Below are positions 1-9,102 of a stretch of 64,000 nt of DNA, piece after piece. The notes under the pieces are model-generated. The model was not told where the DNA came from. It ran no database searches and saw only the letters and a program-made list of their open reading frames with translations. Source of the stretch: Vigna angularis (lineage: Eukaryota > Streptophyta > Magnoliopsida > Fabales > Fabaceae); contig NC_068976.1 in the NCBI RefSeq assembly GCF_016808095.1, forward strand, positions 23,716,371 to 23,780,370. Reading direction: 5' to 3'. The translations under genes were made by a program, and so were the position numbers. Positions within the stretch are counted from its first letter, which is position 1; the number at the start of each line of letters is the position of its first letter.

Positions 1-1561
1 TAAAATGACTTGTTTTATACGTAGACTTGTATTCATTGTGCAATTTTTATATGTAGCTAGGAACAATTTTTACAAATTATTTCAAAGAAGCGCATTGAGA
101 GAGTTGTATTGAAAAAAGAGAGAACTTATTTAATTTTTTAAAATTTCTTGGAAGTTAATTCTACTTTAAATACCTAACTATTTTTAGCCACTAGATTTTG
201 GAGAGCACCAAGACCTTTTAGATTGCCCATGGGAAGATAATTTGATTAGTGCTTTGTTTAAATTAAAGGGTAATGAGAAAAAATATATTAAAATTGAGTA
301 AAATTAAGATTGCTTGTATAGACTGAAATTAGGGAAAAGAAAGTATAAAAGTAAGAGAAAAAATTAGTTGACAAAAATTATTTTCATAAATTATAATTCT
401 AAAGTTATGTTAAAGATTTTTATATAATTTTTGATTTTTTATTATTTTTTATTTTAAATTAAAAATTAAAAATATTAAAATACTTCTATATTTGAAATAT
501 GTCTTTTTTAATATATCAGAGTATTTTTGTCATTTGATATACTTTAAGAAGTTACAGTAAGTTAACAAACTCATATTTTAAAAATATAATTTAGAGTTAA
601 AATACAAAATATTATATTGAATGGTTTTTCAAAATACAATAATTAAATCTCTATATTTAAAAGATCGCATACAGTTGATACCATTATTCATGTAACTCTC
701 AATAATAAAATCCTTTTGCATTCTATTTTCATTATTAACTAGTGTATAGATTCGTTAAGAATTAATGATAATTGTGTTATACATTTTGAATTTTTATGAA
801 TAAAAATATATGATTAACTATTTATTATTTAAAATTTCTTTGTGAAACGTTTCTATCTCTTACTTTCTTATCTAATAACGGTTACATACTTCGAAGACAC
901 ACTTCGATTGATATGAAATAAAATAAATAACAGATTATTCAGTCTCGAAATGTTCTACTATCTTAAATACAAATTTTACGTTACTAAATTGTATCTTTAT
1001 TTTTACCATTAACAATTATGGAAATTATATGTCAATATTTTTAAAATATTTATATTATTATAAATTAATAATATATGTAAATTGATTAAAAATATATAAG
1101 TTAAACTAATAAGAGTAAGAAGTAGTTGAATATTAAAAAGTAGAAACTACAAATATAATAAATAAACAAAAAGAAGAAAAATAAGCCTAGTTTTATACAA
1201 AATATTTCAAAATAACTTTTATTTTTAAAAAATCAGTTAAGAATTATATATTTTTAAAGAAATTAGTTAATTATTATATTAGAAAGGGTAAAATAAAAAT
1301 AAAAACTGTATAAAAAAAACATATTCTCTTTTATATATAAGTATAAATTTGGCATTCTCTCATATATTGGTTTTTAAAAAGTTTCAACTAATCAAATTAG
1401 TATTAGAATAAATTAAATATTGCTTTTGAAAATTACGTCTTTAAAGAAGAAAATGAGGTAACTTATTATTTTAATTTAAATTTTTGACACTAAATTATTT
1501 CTAAGTGTTTTTTTAAGCTATAACATTATAGTATTAAAAAATACCTTTTAAATAAAATATC
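1..1561. other. AT-rich intergenic DNA, no gene seen
   Basis: No open frame with recognisable protein similarity, RNA gene or clear repeat. Composition is strongly AT-rich with many short A or T runs. It ends at the copia insertion site, whose 5-bp target ATATC occupies 1557-1561. Confidence 0.6.
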
Positions 1562-2027
1562 TATTAAGCCGAAGCCCAAATGGTGTGCAGAGAGAAGAAG
1601 CCCAATGTTAGGCGGCCCACAACACAATTAAGACCGTGAGATTGAGACATCTCTGCAGACGTGTCAAAACACTTTCTATGCAAATGAAGAGAGAGAACGG
1701 AGCATTCCAGAGGCTTCTTCCAGAGGGCGAAGGAGATCAGTGGTGACGCGATGATCCGGCGACCTTGGGAGCTTCAAATGGTGGTGGCATAGAAGAGAAA
1801 AGTGAAGAGATCAAAGAAACAAGTAAGTAAAATGAAAGCTTTTCGTCATCTAATCTATTTCTTACTATTGTAATTGTTATATCTCTCTTGTCTGTAAAAT
1901 ACAAAACAGAACTCTATAAAACTGTAACAATAATGAAAGTAATAAAGACCCAAACAGAATCCATTGAACAAAGACCTAGAGAGGATTTCGATCCATTCTG
2001 TAGTAATGAAACTACATATTCTCAATA
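1562..2027 (-). repeat. 3' LTR of the copia element
   Basis: 466 bp and nearly identical to 6423-6908, but lacking a 21-bp segment after 'aactctat' near 1914. In the other LTR that segment completes a TATAAATA box on the element's coding strand. Confidence 0.95.
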
Positions 2028-2040
2028 GCCTCCCCTCAAA
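2028..2040 (-). other. Polypurine tract of the copia element
   Basis: On the minus strand this reads TTTGAGGGGAGGC and directly abuts the 3' LTR, the expected place for plus-strand DNA priming. It overlaps the end of the polymerase frame, whose stop is at 2036-2038. Confidence 0.85.
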
Positions 2041-3592
2041 CTGGATGATGTATGGTTACCAATCCAAGTTTGGGAACAATAGATTTGTATTTGACGCGAT
2101 GAGGAAACTTTGTGAAGATGTCAGGAAGCTGCTCGTCGGATCGTACGGAAAGGAGAATGAGGAGACCTTCCTGAAGCTTTTCACGAACAACATGGCAGTC
2201 AAGCTCAATGTGCTTGGTACGTTCGTGAAAGCTTTGATTGTGAGCTATGTGCCTCGCAGATCTATTGTCACAATATAAAGCAGGGGTCCCTGACTCCTTG
2301 ATTTGAAAATCACGTAGCAGATAGCAGAGCCATTGTATTTCACATACAGTGGCTGCTAGTGCCCTGTACTCAGCTTCTGTGGATGATCGGGAAACGGTCT
2401 TCTGCTTTTTAGACTTCCACGAAATGAGAGATGATCCTAGGAAGATACAGAATCTCGTTGTGGATCTCCTAGTATTGGGGCAAGTAGCCCAGTCAGAGTC
2501 ACTAAATGCCTTTAGCTGCATAAGAGAGTCAGCAGAGAAAAATAGCCCTTCAGAGGGCTTGGCTTTAATATACCTGAGTATGTGTTGAATGGCACGGTAG
2601 TGGTGATCAGTGGGTGATTGCATGAACTGGCTAAGTAAGTTAACTGAGAAACATAAATCAGGCCTAGTGTTTGTAAGGTAGAGTAACTTTCCTATTAGCC
2701 TTCTATATGGTCCTGGATCTTCCAGATAGCTGTCCTCCCTGTATAATGAAACTGTATCACTGAGGAAAGGAGTAGAGGAAGGCTTGCATCCTAACATCCC
2801 TGTCTCCTCCAGTATGTCCAAAGCATATTTCCTTTGGCATAAATGAATGCCTTTCTTTGACCTGGCAACTTCTAAACCTAGAAAATACTTGAGCTCACCA
2901 AGGTTCTTTATTCGAAACTCTTTGTGTAAGAGTTCTTTCATGCAATTGATTTCTGTCATAGAGTTCCCTGTCAAAACAATGTCATCTACATACACAAGAA
3001 GGGCAGTGAAACTGGTAGGTGTTGTTCTAATAAACAGAGAGTGGTGAGACTTAGATTGAACATAATTAATAGCTATTAAGAAAGATGATAGTTTCTCAAA
3101 CCATTGTCTACTGGCCTGCTTTAAGCCATATAAAGATTTTCTCAGTCTGCAAACTTGTCCTTTACTGTGAACCATCAAACCTGGGGATGGCTCCATGTAT
3201 ACCTCTTCATTGAGGTCTCCATGTAGGAAAGCGTTGTCAACATCTAGTTGGTGTAAAAACCAATTGTTTGAAGCCGCTAGGGCAATGAGCAATCTGACAG
3301 TGGTTAGTTTGGCAACAGGAGAAAAAGTGTCAAGATAATCTATTCCCTCTTGTTGTGTGTAGCCTTTTGCTACTAGCCGAGCCTTGAATCTTTCATAGCT
3401 TCCATCAGCTTTGTACTTTGTCTTATACACCCACTTACATCCTATGGCAGCCTTCCCTGGAGGCAGCTGGGTCAGGGCCCATGTGTCATTATCTTGCAGG
3501 GCTTTAATTTCTCTCTGCATTGCCTTTACCCATTCATTCATGCCTTTTGCCTCACTGTAGGATTTAGGCTCCTTGCTACCAGTGACAGCCAT
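2036..3592 (-). CDS. Copia polyprotein, reverse transcriptase and RNase H part
   Basis: 518 residues from an internal methionine. The RVT_2-type copia reverse transcriptase covers roughly residues 30-275. It begins in the KGYTQQEGIDYLDTFSPVAK region and carries the catalytic YVDD around residue 202. The RNase H domain follows, with DSDW near 367 and the STEAEYRALA block. The tail carries the usual DIFTK motif. This is not a separate gene. It is in the same reading frame as the integrase part at 3626-4615 and is separated from it only by a TGA at 3626-3628. The methionine at 3592 is therefore probably internal to the original polyprotein. The domains look complete. In the family this part copies element RNA into DNA inside Gag particles. 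Confidence 0.9.
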   Translation of the reverse strand: MAVTGSKEPKSYSEAKGMNEWVKAMQREIKALQDNDTWALTQLPPGKAAIGCKWVYKTKYKADGSYERFKARLVAKGYTQQEGIDYLDTFSPVAKLTTVRLLIALAASNNWFLHQLDVDNAFLHGDLNEEVYMEPSPGLMVHSKGQVCRLRKSLYGLKQASRQWFEKLSSFLIAINYVQSKSHHSLFIRTTPTSFTALLVYVDDIVLTGNSMTEINCMKELLHKEFRIKNLGELKYFLGLEVARSKKGIHLCQRKYALDILEETGMLGCKPSSTPFLSDTVSLYREDSYLEDPGPYRRLIGKLLYLTNTRPDLCFSVNLLSQFMQSPTDHHYRAIQHILRYIKAKPSEGLFFSADSLMQLKAFSDSDWATCPNTRRSTTRFCIFLGSSLISWKSKKQKTVSRSSTEAEYRALAATVCEIQWLCYLLRDFQIKESGTPALYCDNRSARHIAHNQSFHERTKHIELDCHVVREKLQEGLLILLSVRSDEQLPDIFTKFPHRVKYKSIVPKLGLVTIHHPV

Positions 3593-3625
3593 GGTATATT
3601 TTAGGTGTCTCCCTGAAAGATTATC

Positions 3626-4615
3626 TCAGCATAATAGGTTGGATATCGGGTAAGGTGTTTTAAGATTATTTTTCAGAGATAGGGATTGATTGACCTGATG
3701 GACATAATCTTTAAGATAGTCAGGAGCTTTTCTGGGTCTATTTGACCTTCTTTGCAATTGGACATCTTGATTATCTCCCACACTGTCACTGTTGTCCTCA
3801 CTAACAGTGAGCTGTTGTGCATTTTCCTGCCCAGAACCATCAGGCTCGTCGTGTATGTCAGTGTCCTTGTGATAGTGATCTCTTAGGAGATCGCTAAGAG
3901 AGTTGGTTGTATCCTTTCCAGTAGGTGAATTAGTATTGTTGTCTTGCAGATTCATATAAGGAAAAATGTTCTCATGGAAAACCACGTTTCTGCTTATAAA
4001 AAGCTCTTTGGAATTTATGTCAAGTACAAGGTATCCCTTGACACCAGGTCTATAGCCTAGAAAAACAGTCTTTCTAGCTCTTGGGTCAAGTTTGTTTCTG
4101 TTATGTTCACGAGTAGAGACAAAGCACAAGCATCCAAAAATTTTGAGATTTAAATAGGAAGGGGGCAAGTTATAAAGCAGTTCATAGGGAGTTTTGTTAT
4201 TCAGAATAGGAGTGGGTAACCTATTTATAAGGTAGACCGCATGACTAACAGCATATGACCAGTAAGAATTAGGCACATTAGATAGAAAAAGGAGGCCACG
4301 AGTAACATTCAAAATGTGCTGGTGTTTCCTCTCAACAACAGAGTTTTGTTCAGGGGTTTCAACACAACTCCTTTGATGATTAATGCCATGCAACTTATAG
4401 AAATCTACACAGTTAAATTCTGGGCCGTTATCTGACCTAATGGTTTTAATTCCCTTGTTGAACTGATTTTTAATTTTGGTTACAAAATCCTGTAGCAGAC
4501 CCCTAGTCTGGCCTTTATTATTCATTAAAAAAATCCATGTGTGCCTACTATAGTCATCAACTATGGTGAGAAAGTACCTATGACCGTGAATAGAAGCAGT
4601 ACCAAAGGGGCCCAT
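3626..4615 (-). CDS. Copia polyprotein, integrase core part
   Basis: 329 residues. The integrase core shows IVDDYSRH, SDNGPEF and an ERKHQHIL glutamate, so the D, D and E residues are kept. It is followed by the copia-typical GYRPGVKGY region and a Ser/Asp-rich linker. The listed start is only the first methionine after a frameshift. The preceding frame (4561-6327) carries the integrase N-terminus and runs on out of frame over 4561-4612. Loss of one G in a GC-rich run near 4610 explains this. The frame stops at 3626-3628 (TGA) and reopens in phase as the reverse transcriptase part. Confidence 0.88.
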   Translation of the reverse strand: MGPFGTASIHGHRYFLTIVDDYSRHTWIFLMNNKGQTRGLLQDFVTKIKNQFNKGIKTIRSDNGPEFNCVDFYKLHGINHQRSCVETPEQNSVVERKHQHILNVTRGLLFLSNVPNSYWSYAVSHAVYLINRLPTPILNNKTPYELLYNLPPSYLNLKIFGCLCFVSTREHNRNKLDPRARKTVFLGYRPGVKGYLVLDINSKELFISRNVVFHENIFPYMNLQDNNTNSPTGKDTTNSLSDLLRDHYHKDTDIHDEPDGSGQENAQQLTVSEDNSDSVGDNQDVQLQRRSNRPRKAPDYLKDYVHQVNQSLSLKNNLKTPYPISNLLC

Positions 4616-6327
4616 ATATCACAGTGAACAATATCAAAACAGTTCGTAGTAGTAGTAGTACTTTGTAGAAAAGGCAACTTTCGCTGTTTTGCATAATGGC
4701 AAGTGTCACAAACAATATTAGCACCTAGTTTGACATAAGGAAAATCATCACATATTTGTTTTATAACTTTGTCCCCTAGGTGGCCCAATCTATAGTGCCA
4801 CAGATTTACATTAGCACTTTTAAACGAAAAAGCAGTCTTGGCAGTGCATCTATGGTCGGGTTTAGAAAGGTCTTGCAGATAATAGAGCCCTCCCCAGCAA
4901 CTAGCATATCCAATCATCTTCAATGTATGGTTCTCCTTTATCTGGCAAGTCTTGGATGAGAAAGTTAGATTACAATTCAAGTCTTTGATAAGACTTTGAA
5001 CTGAGATCAAATTGAAATGAAATTCAGGAATATATAGAACATTGAAAATGACAAGATCCTTAGATAATTGTATAGTGCCAGCATGTTTAACAGTTAAGAC
5101 AATATCATTAGGTAATCTAACAGATATAGGTTTTATTTGGTAGAATGTGATAAAATTCATTTTATCATGTGTCACATGGTCAGTGGCACCAGTATCAATA
5201 ATCCAGGAGGAATTACCTTGTTTATCTGCACTGTCAGCCCTCTGAATTTGATTAATCTTGTGGGTTGAGTCATCATCTCTGTCTATCAATCTGAGCAGCT
5301 TCTGCATCTGTTCTGCAGTGAGAGAGTTGAAAATATTGTTGTTATTATTGGACTGTGCTTTCTGATTTCCATCTGGTTCAGTGGTGTTCTGGCAAGCATT
5401 GGCTGAACTCCACTCATTCTTTTTGTCTTGACTACCCTCTGCTTTCTTGTACCAAGGTGGGTATCCATGTTTAGAGTAGCACTCATCAACCGTGTGGTTC
5501 ATCTTGTTGCAATAAGAGCACTGCTTGCCATGGTTAGGATTTCTGCCTCTTCCTCTTCCTTGACCACGCAATCCAGGTCCCCGTCCTTGGCCTTTCCACT
5601 GGCTGTTTCTGTCAGCAGTATTAACCATGACTTTAGCATCAGTTGACCCATGTTTGTCTTGTCTTTCCTGTTGCATGATAAGTGAGAAGACCCGATTGAT
5701 GTTTGGAAGGGGATCCATTAGGAGGATTTGTGTTCTAACAGTGTTGTAAGAGTCATTCAATCCCTTTAGAAAACATATTACATGCTCCATTTCCCTATAC
5801 TTCAAGAAAACCTTTGAAAGAGCACAACTGCATGGTATCTTGCATGTGCAGGTGGGTATGGGTCTCAAGGACTCTAATTCTTCCCACAGAATCTTCAAAT
5901 CTGTAAAGAATTGGTTGACTCCCCTCTCCCCTTGTCTAATGGAGTGTATATCTTGGAGGAGGTCCGAAATCTTGAAATGATCACCTTTAGAAAATCTTTC
6001 TTTCAATTCATCCCATAATTCTTTTGCTTCTTCCACGTATATGACACTCTCGACAATTTGTGGAGAAAGGGTCTTGGTTATCCAAGACAATATCATCATG
6101 TTGCACCTTTCCCATGCATCATACAGAATGTCATTTTTCTGGGGTTTCTTTATGGTCCCATCAATAAATTTCACTTTGTTCTTGGAGAGCAAAGCTCTTC
6201 TCATGCTTCTACTCCAAGATGAGTAGTTGTTTTCGCTTAGAGTTTGTGTGATGAGAGTAAGTCCAGGATTCTCTCCTGGGTGTAGATAGTAAGGGCTGGA
6301 TGGGTTGTTGAACTTAGCCTGTTCCAT
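4561..6327 (-). CDS. Copia gag, protease and integrase N-terminus
   Basis: 588 residues from a true ATG at 6325-6327, about 80 bp inside the primer site. The N-terminal half is a plant copia Gag of the UBN2/retrotran_gag type. A CX2CX4HX4C zinc knuckle (CSYCNKMNHTVDEC) lies near residue 270, after a Gly/Arg-rich stretch. The aspartic protease motif DTGATDH is near residue 379. The integrase zinc-binding region follows, with LWHYRLGHLG and a CDTCHYAKQR Cys pair around 510-560. The last residues are out of frame because of the deletion near 4610. Gag packages element RNA and the protease would cut the polyprotein. Confidence 0.92.
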   Translation of the reverse strand: MEQAKFNNPSSPYYLHPGENPGLTLITQTLSENNYSSWSRSMRRALLSKNKVKFIDGTIKKPQKNDILYDAWERCNMMILSWITKTLSPQIVESVIYVEEAKELWDELKERFSKGDHFKISDLLQDIHSIRQGERGVNQFFTDLKILWEELESLRPIPTCTCKIPCSCALSKVFLKYREMEHVICFLKGLNDSYNTVRTQILLMDPLPNINRVFSLIMQQERQDKHGSTDAKVMVNTADRNSQWKGQGRGPGLRGQGRGRGRNPNHGKQCSYCNKMNHTVDECYSKHGYPPWYKKAEGSQDKKNEWSSANACQNTTEPDGNQKAQSNNNNNIFNSLTAEQMQKLLRLIDRDDDSTHKINQIQRADSADKQGNSSWIIDTGATDHVTHDKMNFITFYQIKPISVRLPNDIVLTVKHAGTIQLSKDLVIFNVLYIPEFHFNLISVQSLIKDLNCNLTFSSKTCQIKENHTLKMIGYASCWGGLYYLQDLSKPDHRCTAKTAFSFKSANVNLWHYRLGHLGDKVIKQICDDFPYVKLGANIVCDTCHYAKQRKLPFLQSTTTTTNCFDIVHCDIWAPLVLLLFTVIGTFSP

Positions 6328-6407
6328 GAGGCCTAAAGCTGTGCAAACCAGTCCAAGAATTAATCAAGAAAGTCAGCAGGCAGAGCGGAAGCAGAGCAGG
6401 CACTAGA

Positions 6408-6422
6408 CCTGCTCTGATACCA
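6408..6422 (-). other. Primer binding site for initiator tRNA-Met
   Basis: The minus strand reads TGGTATCAGAGCAGG immediately inside the 5' LTR. This is complementary to the 3' end of plant initiator tRNA-Met, the standard copia primer. Confidence 0.95.
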
Positions 6423-6908
6423 TATTAAGCCGAAACCCAAATGGTGTGCAGAGAGAAGAAGCCCAATGTTAGGCGGCCCACAACACAATTAAGATCGTGA
6501 GATTGAGACATCTCTGCAGACGTGTCAAAACACTTTCTATGCAAATGAAGAGAGAGAACGGAGCATTCCAGAGGCTCTTCCAGAGGGCGAAGGAGATCAG
6601 TGGTGACGCGATGATCCGGCGACCTTGGGAGCTTCAAATGGTGGTGGCGTAGAAGAGAAAAGTGAAGAGATCAAAGAAACAAGTAAGTAAAATGAAAGCT
6701 TTTCGTCATCTGATTTATTTCTTACTGTTGTAATTGTTATATCTCTCTTGTCTGTAAAATACAAAACAAAACTCTATTTATAGAGTTCTGATTAACTGAA
6801 AACTGTAACAATAATGAAAGTAATAAAGACCCAAACATAATCCATTGAACAAAGACCTAGAGAGGATTTTGATCCATTCTGTAGTAATGAAACTACATAT
6901 TCTCAATA
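6423..6908 (-). repeat. 5' LTR of the copia element
   Basis: 486 bp, partner of 1562-2027. It is adjacent to the primer site, so it is the promoter-bearing LTR. It keeps the 21-bp segment missing from the other LTR. Confidence 0.95.
6775..6782 (-). promoter_or_regulatory. Probable TATA box of the copia 5' LTR
   Basis: The minus strand reads TATAAATA inside CTCTATAAATAGAG, a small palindrome, in the LTR that would drive element transcription. No transcription start can be seen directly. Confidence 0.6.
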
Positions 6909-7431
6909 ATATCTATTAATAACGCTTAAAAAAATAAAAAGTTCAAATAATATAGTACTAATTAGAGTATTTTAGTTGAATTTAGTTCATTCAGATTATA
7001 ATATAATTAATTAATCTAAAACAATTTCAACTCATTAAATAACTTTAATGTTTAATTTAGTTTAACAATATATAAGTTCAATTCACACATTCTATATAAT
7101 TAAGTTTACACAGATGTATGTTTATATAATTTACGGACAAATATCCAGTCGATCATATTTATATTTTTTCATTTTATTTCAGTTGAACATACTCGAGATA
7201 ATGGGTATGGGGTGTAAACATTATTATAATAATAATAATGCAATGCATGTTATTTATATAAAAAAATGCATTTCTTTTGATCGTAGCACTACCTCGTACC
7301 AGTCTATACCTATATGAGCATGTACCAAGTGATCCTTCCAAAAATTTATATATTTAGAGGATTATGAATATTTATTGAAAAAAAAATTGCTTCAAATTGG
7401 ACTTACACAGTTTTTAATTATTCTAACTGTC

Positions 7432-7486
<55 letters not shown>

Positions 7487-8430
7487 GTAAAGGTTATAAA
7501 ACTAAAATTGTTATTCAACACAATTGTTTAATAAATAATTTTAATGACTCTATCTAACGGTACCTTCATGTCTTAAATGGTTGATTTTTCACGTAAACAA
7601 AATACGTTAACTTTTAGGTGTTTGTAATTATTACTTGTTCTATCATGCTCAGGCTGATCCAGCTTTCCTATCTCTTTTTATGATGTTAGGTTATCTAAGT
7701 TTTTATGAAGTAAAGTGATTTCTTTCTTAAAAATTTGAGAAGGGATCAATATCATAATAATATCTTTTGCTGGGTCATGTTAATCTGACTAAAAAAAGGT
7801 TAACTAATGATTTTTTAATACACTTAAAATTTTTACATTTGATATTATCTTTTTTTTTTGGAAAAAATATAAAAGTTTATATTTTAAGACTATTTTATGC
7901 TCATGTGTTAAATAAACGTAAAAATTGTCATAATACTATTATTAAAAAAAAGGTTAGAGATAGTGTAGAAAACTATGTCCTTGACCTTTTTTGAAAGTGT
8001 TGGTGGTAAGCACTTCTTGACGACTGAAGAATCTATCGCAACCTGCTATCCATAAAATATTCATATAAATATGAAGTATTCATATATGTATTCATATGAA
8101 TACATGTGTACAATAAACTAGAAGAAGTATTCACATACATTAAATGAGAAATAATAAATTTATAGTTGATATGATCAGATAAGATAAGAGAGAGAGAGAA
8201 ATATGTAATAAGTGCACATAAAATTAAAATGTATCAATATTATCGTTCAATAACCTAACATATCGAAGGAGTCCCATTTTAAACACGTTGATGTCTGTCA
8301 AGTTGATAAGGGTACAATTACTACTCTGCTTCAAGTTAGAAGCTACAATTTTCTACCGTTCAAAGTAGAGAAGGACATAAGTGAAGAACAAAACTCTTGG
8401 GCTGTTAAATCTGGATAAGATTGCATTAAT
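6909..8430. other. Intergenic DNA upstream of GRP-A
   Basis: AT-rich sequence after the target duplication. It contains a TAT microsatellite (7432-7486) and a patch of short imperfect repeats of 'tattcatat' type at 8058-8105. Short frames here show no family motifs and are not called. Confidence 0.5.
7432..7486. repeat. (TAT)n microsatellite, about 18 units
   Basis: Uninterrupted trinucleotide repeat read directly in the sequence. Confidence 0.97.
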
Positions 8431-8486
8431 AAACGCCACCTACCAAGTTAAGAGAACAAATCCTACTTCTTCTGTATCTTCACTCC

Positions 8487-8496
8487 TATATATACA
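8487..8496 (+). promoter_or_regulatory. TATA box of GRP-A
   Basis: CTATATATAC lies 72 bp before the GRP-A start codon. The same box follows a CT-rich stretch in the paralogues at 26920 and 31162. A weaker form of their shared promoter block (AACGCCACC...AAGTTAAGAGAAC) sits at about 8432-8460. Confidence 0.75.
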
Positions 8497-8558
8497 CCAT
8501 GTTTTCCACTACTTTTTCTCATCCTTCTTTACCAAACATATATCCTTAATACTGAAAG

Positions 8559-9102
8559 ATGGGTTTGAAGATGACAATACTGATCCTAGCCATGTTCGCC
8601 ATGCTCCTTTTCGCCTCCTCAGAGGTGCCATCCACCAATGCAAAAGAGGGTAAGTTACGATATTCATCTTGTTTTTTAATACATTCTCAACTTCAATGTG
8701 TAGTTTTCTAACTATGTAATAAGTTTCTACTTAAAGATGTACAAAAATATTTGCTGTGGTTAATGGTTCACTAACCAGTTTGGGGTTGTTAAAGTGACAA
8801 ATGGAGTTGGTGAAGCCAAATATCCTGGTGGAGGCTATGGCGGTGGCTATCCTGGTAATGGCGGTGGCTATCCTGGTAATGGCGGTGGCTATCCTGGTCA
8901 TGGCGGTGGCTATCCAGGTCATGGTGGTGGCTATCCCGGTCATGGTGGTGGCCACGGTCATGGTGGTGGCTACCCTGGACGTGGTGGGGGCTGTCGCTAC
9001 GGCTGTTGCGGTGGCCGGTCATACCACGGAGGTTGCAGAAGGTGCTGCTCTTACGCTGGTGAAGCTGTTGTTGCACAAACTCAGGATGAGACTCATAACT
9101 GA
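8559..9102 (+). CDS. GRP-A: secreted class II glycine-rich protein, two exons
   Basis: Exon 1 is 8559-8649 and exon 2 is 8795-9102, giving 132 residues. Exon 1 encodes a hydrophobic signal peptide ([20 protein letters not shown]) and a short charged stretch ending at donor G|GTAAGT. Exon 2 encodes GGGYPG(N/H) repeats, then a Cys-rich tail with the pattern CxxxCC...CxxCC and an SYAGEAV ending. This layout is typical of plant class II glycine-rich proteins such as Arabidopsis GRP-3, which are exported to the wall and in one case bind a wall-associated kinase. The acceptor at 8791-8794 (AAAG) is chosen because it keeps the frame. The position matching the GRP-B acceptor (CAG at 8776-8778) is out of frame and meets TAA at once. 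A poly(A)-like AATAAA follows near 9143. If the AAAG site is not used, the gene is a pseudogene. Confidence 0.75.
8817..8990 (+). repeat. In-frame GGGYPG minisatellite in GRP-A
   Basis: Imperfect tandem units of about 21 bp (GGCGGTGGCTATCCTGGTAA and variants) encode the glycine-rich core. Third positions vary (GGC/GGT, AAT/CAT), so the array is expanding or contracting while remaining coding. Confidence 0.85.

Larger units (their letters stand above)
1562..6908 (-). mobile_element. Full-length Ty1/copia LTR retrotransposon
   Basis: The element lies on the minus strand. Two LTRs (1562-2027 and 6423-6908) begin TATTAAGCC and end CTCAATA on the plus strand. A perfect 5-bp target duplication ATATC is at 1557-1561 and 6909-6913. 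An initiator tRNA-Met primer site adjoins the right LTR and a polypurine tract adjoins the left LTR, which fixes the orientation. The order gag, protease, integrase, reverse transcriptase, RNase H is copia. The LTRs differ by about nine substitutions, a 1-bp indel and a 21-bp deletion over roughly 465 aligned bases (about 2%), so the insertion is fairly recent. The coding region is broken by one frameshift near 4610 and one in-frame stop at 3626-3628, so this copy cannot make an intact polyprotein. Confidence 0.96.

Noticed and set aside
7375..7557. Tyr-repeat frame
   Set aside because: Translation of the TAT microsatellite.
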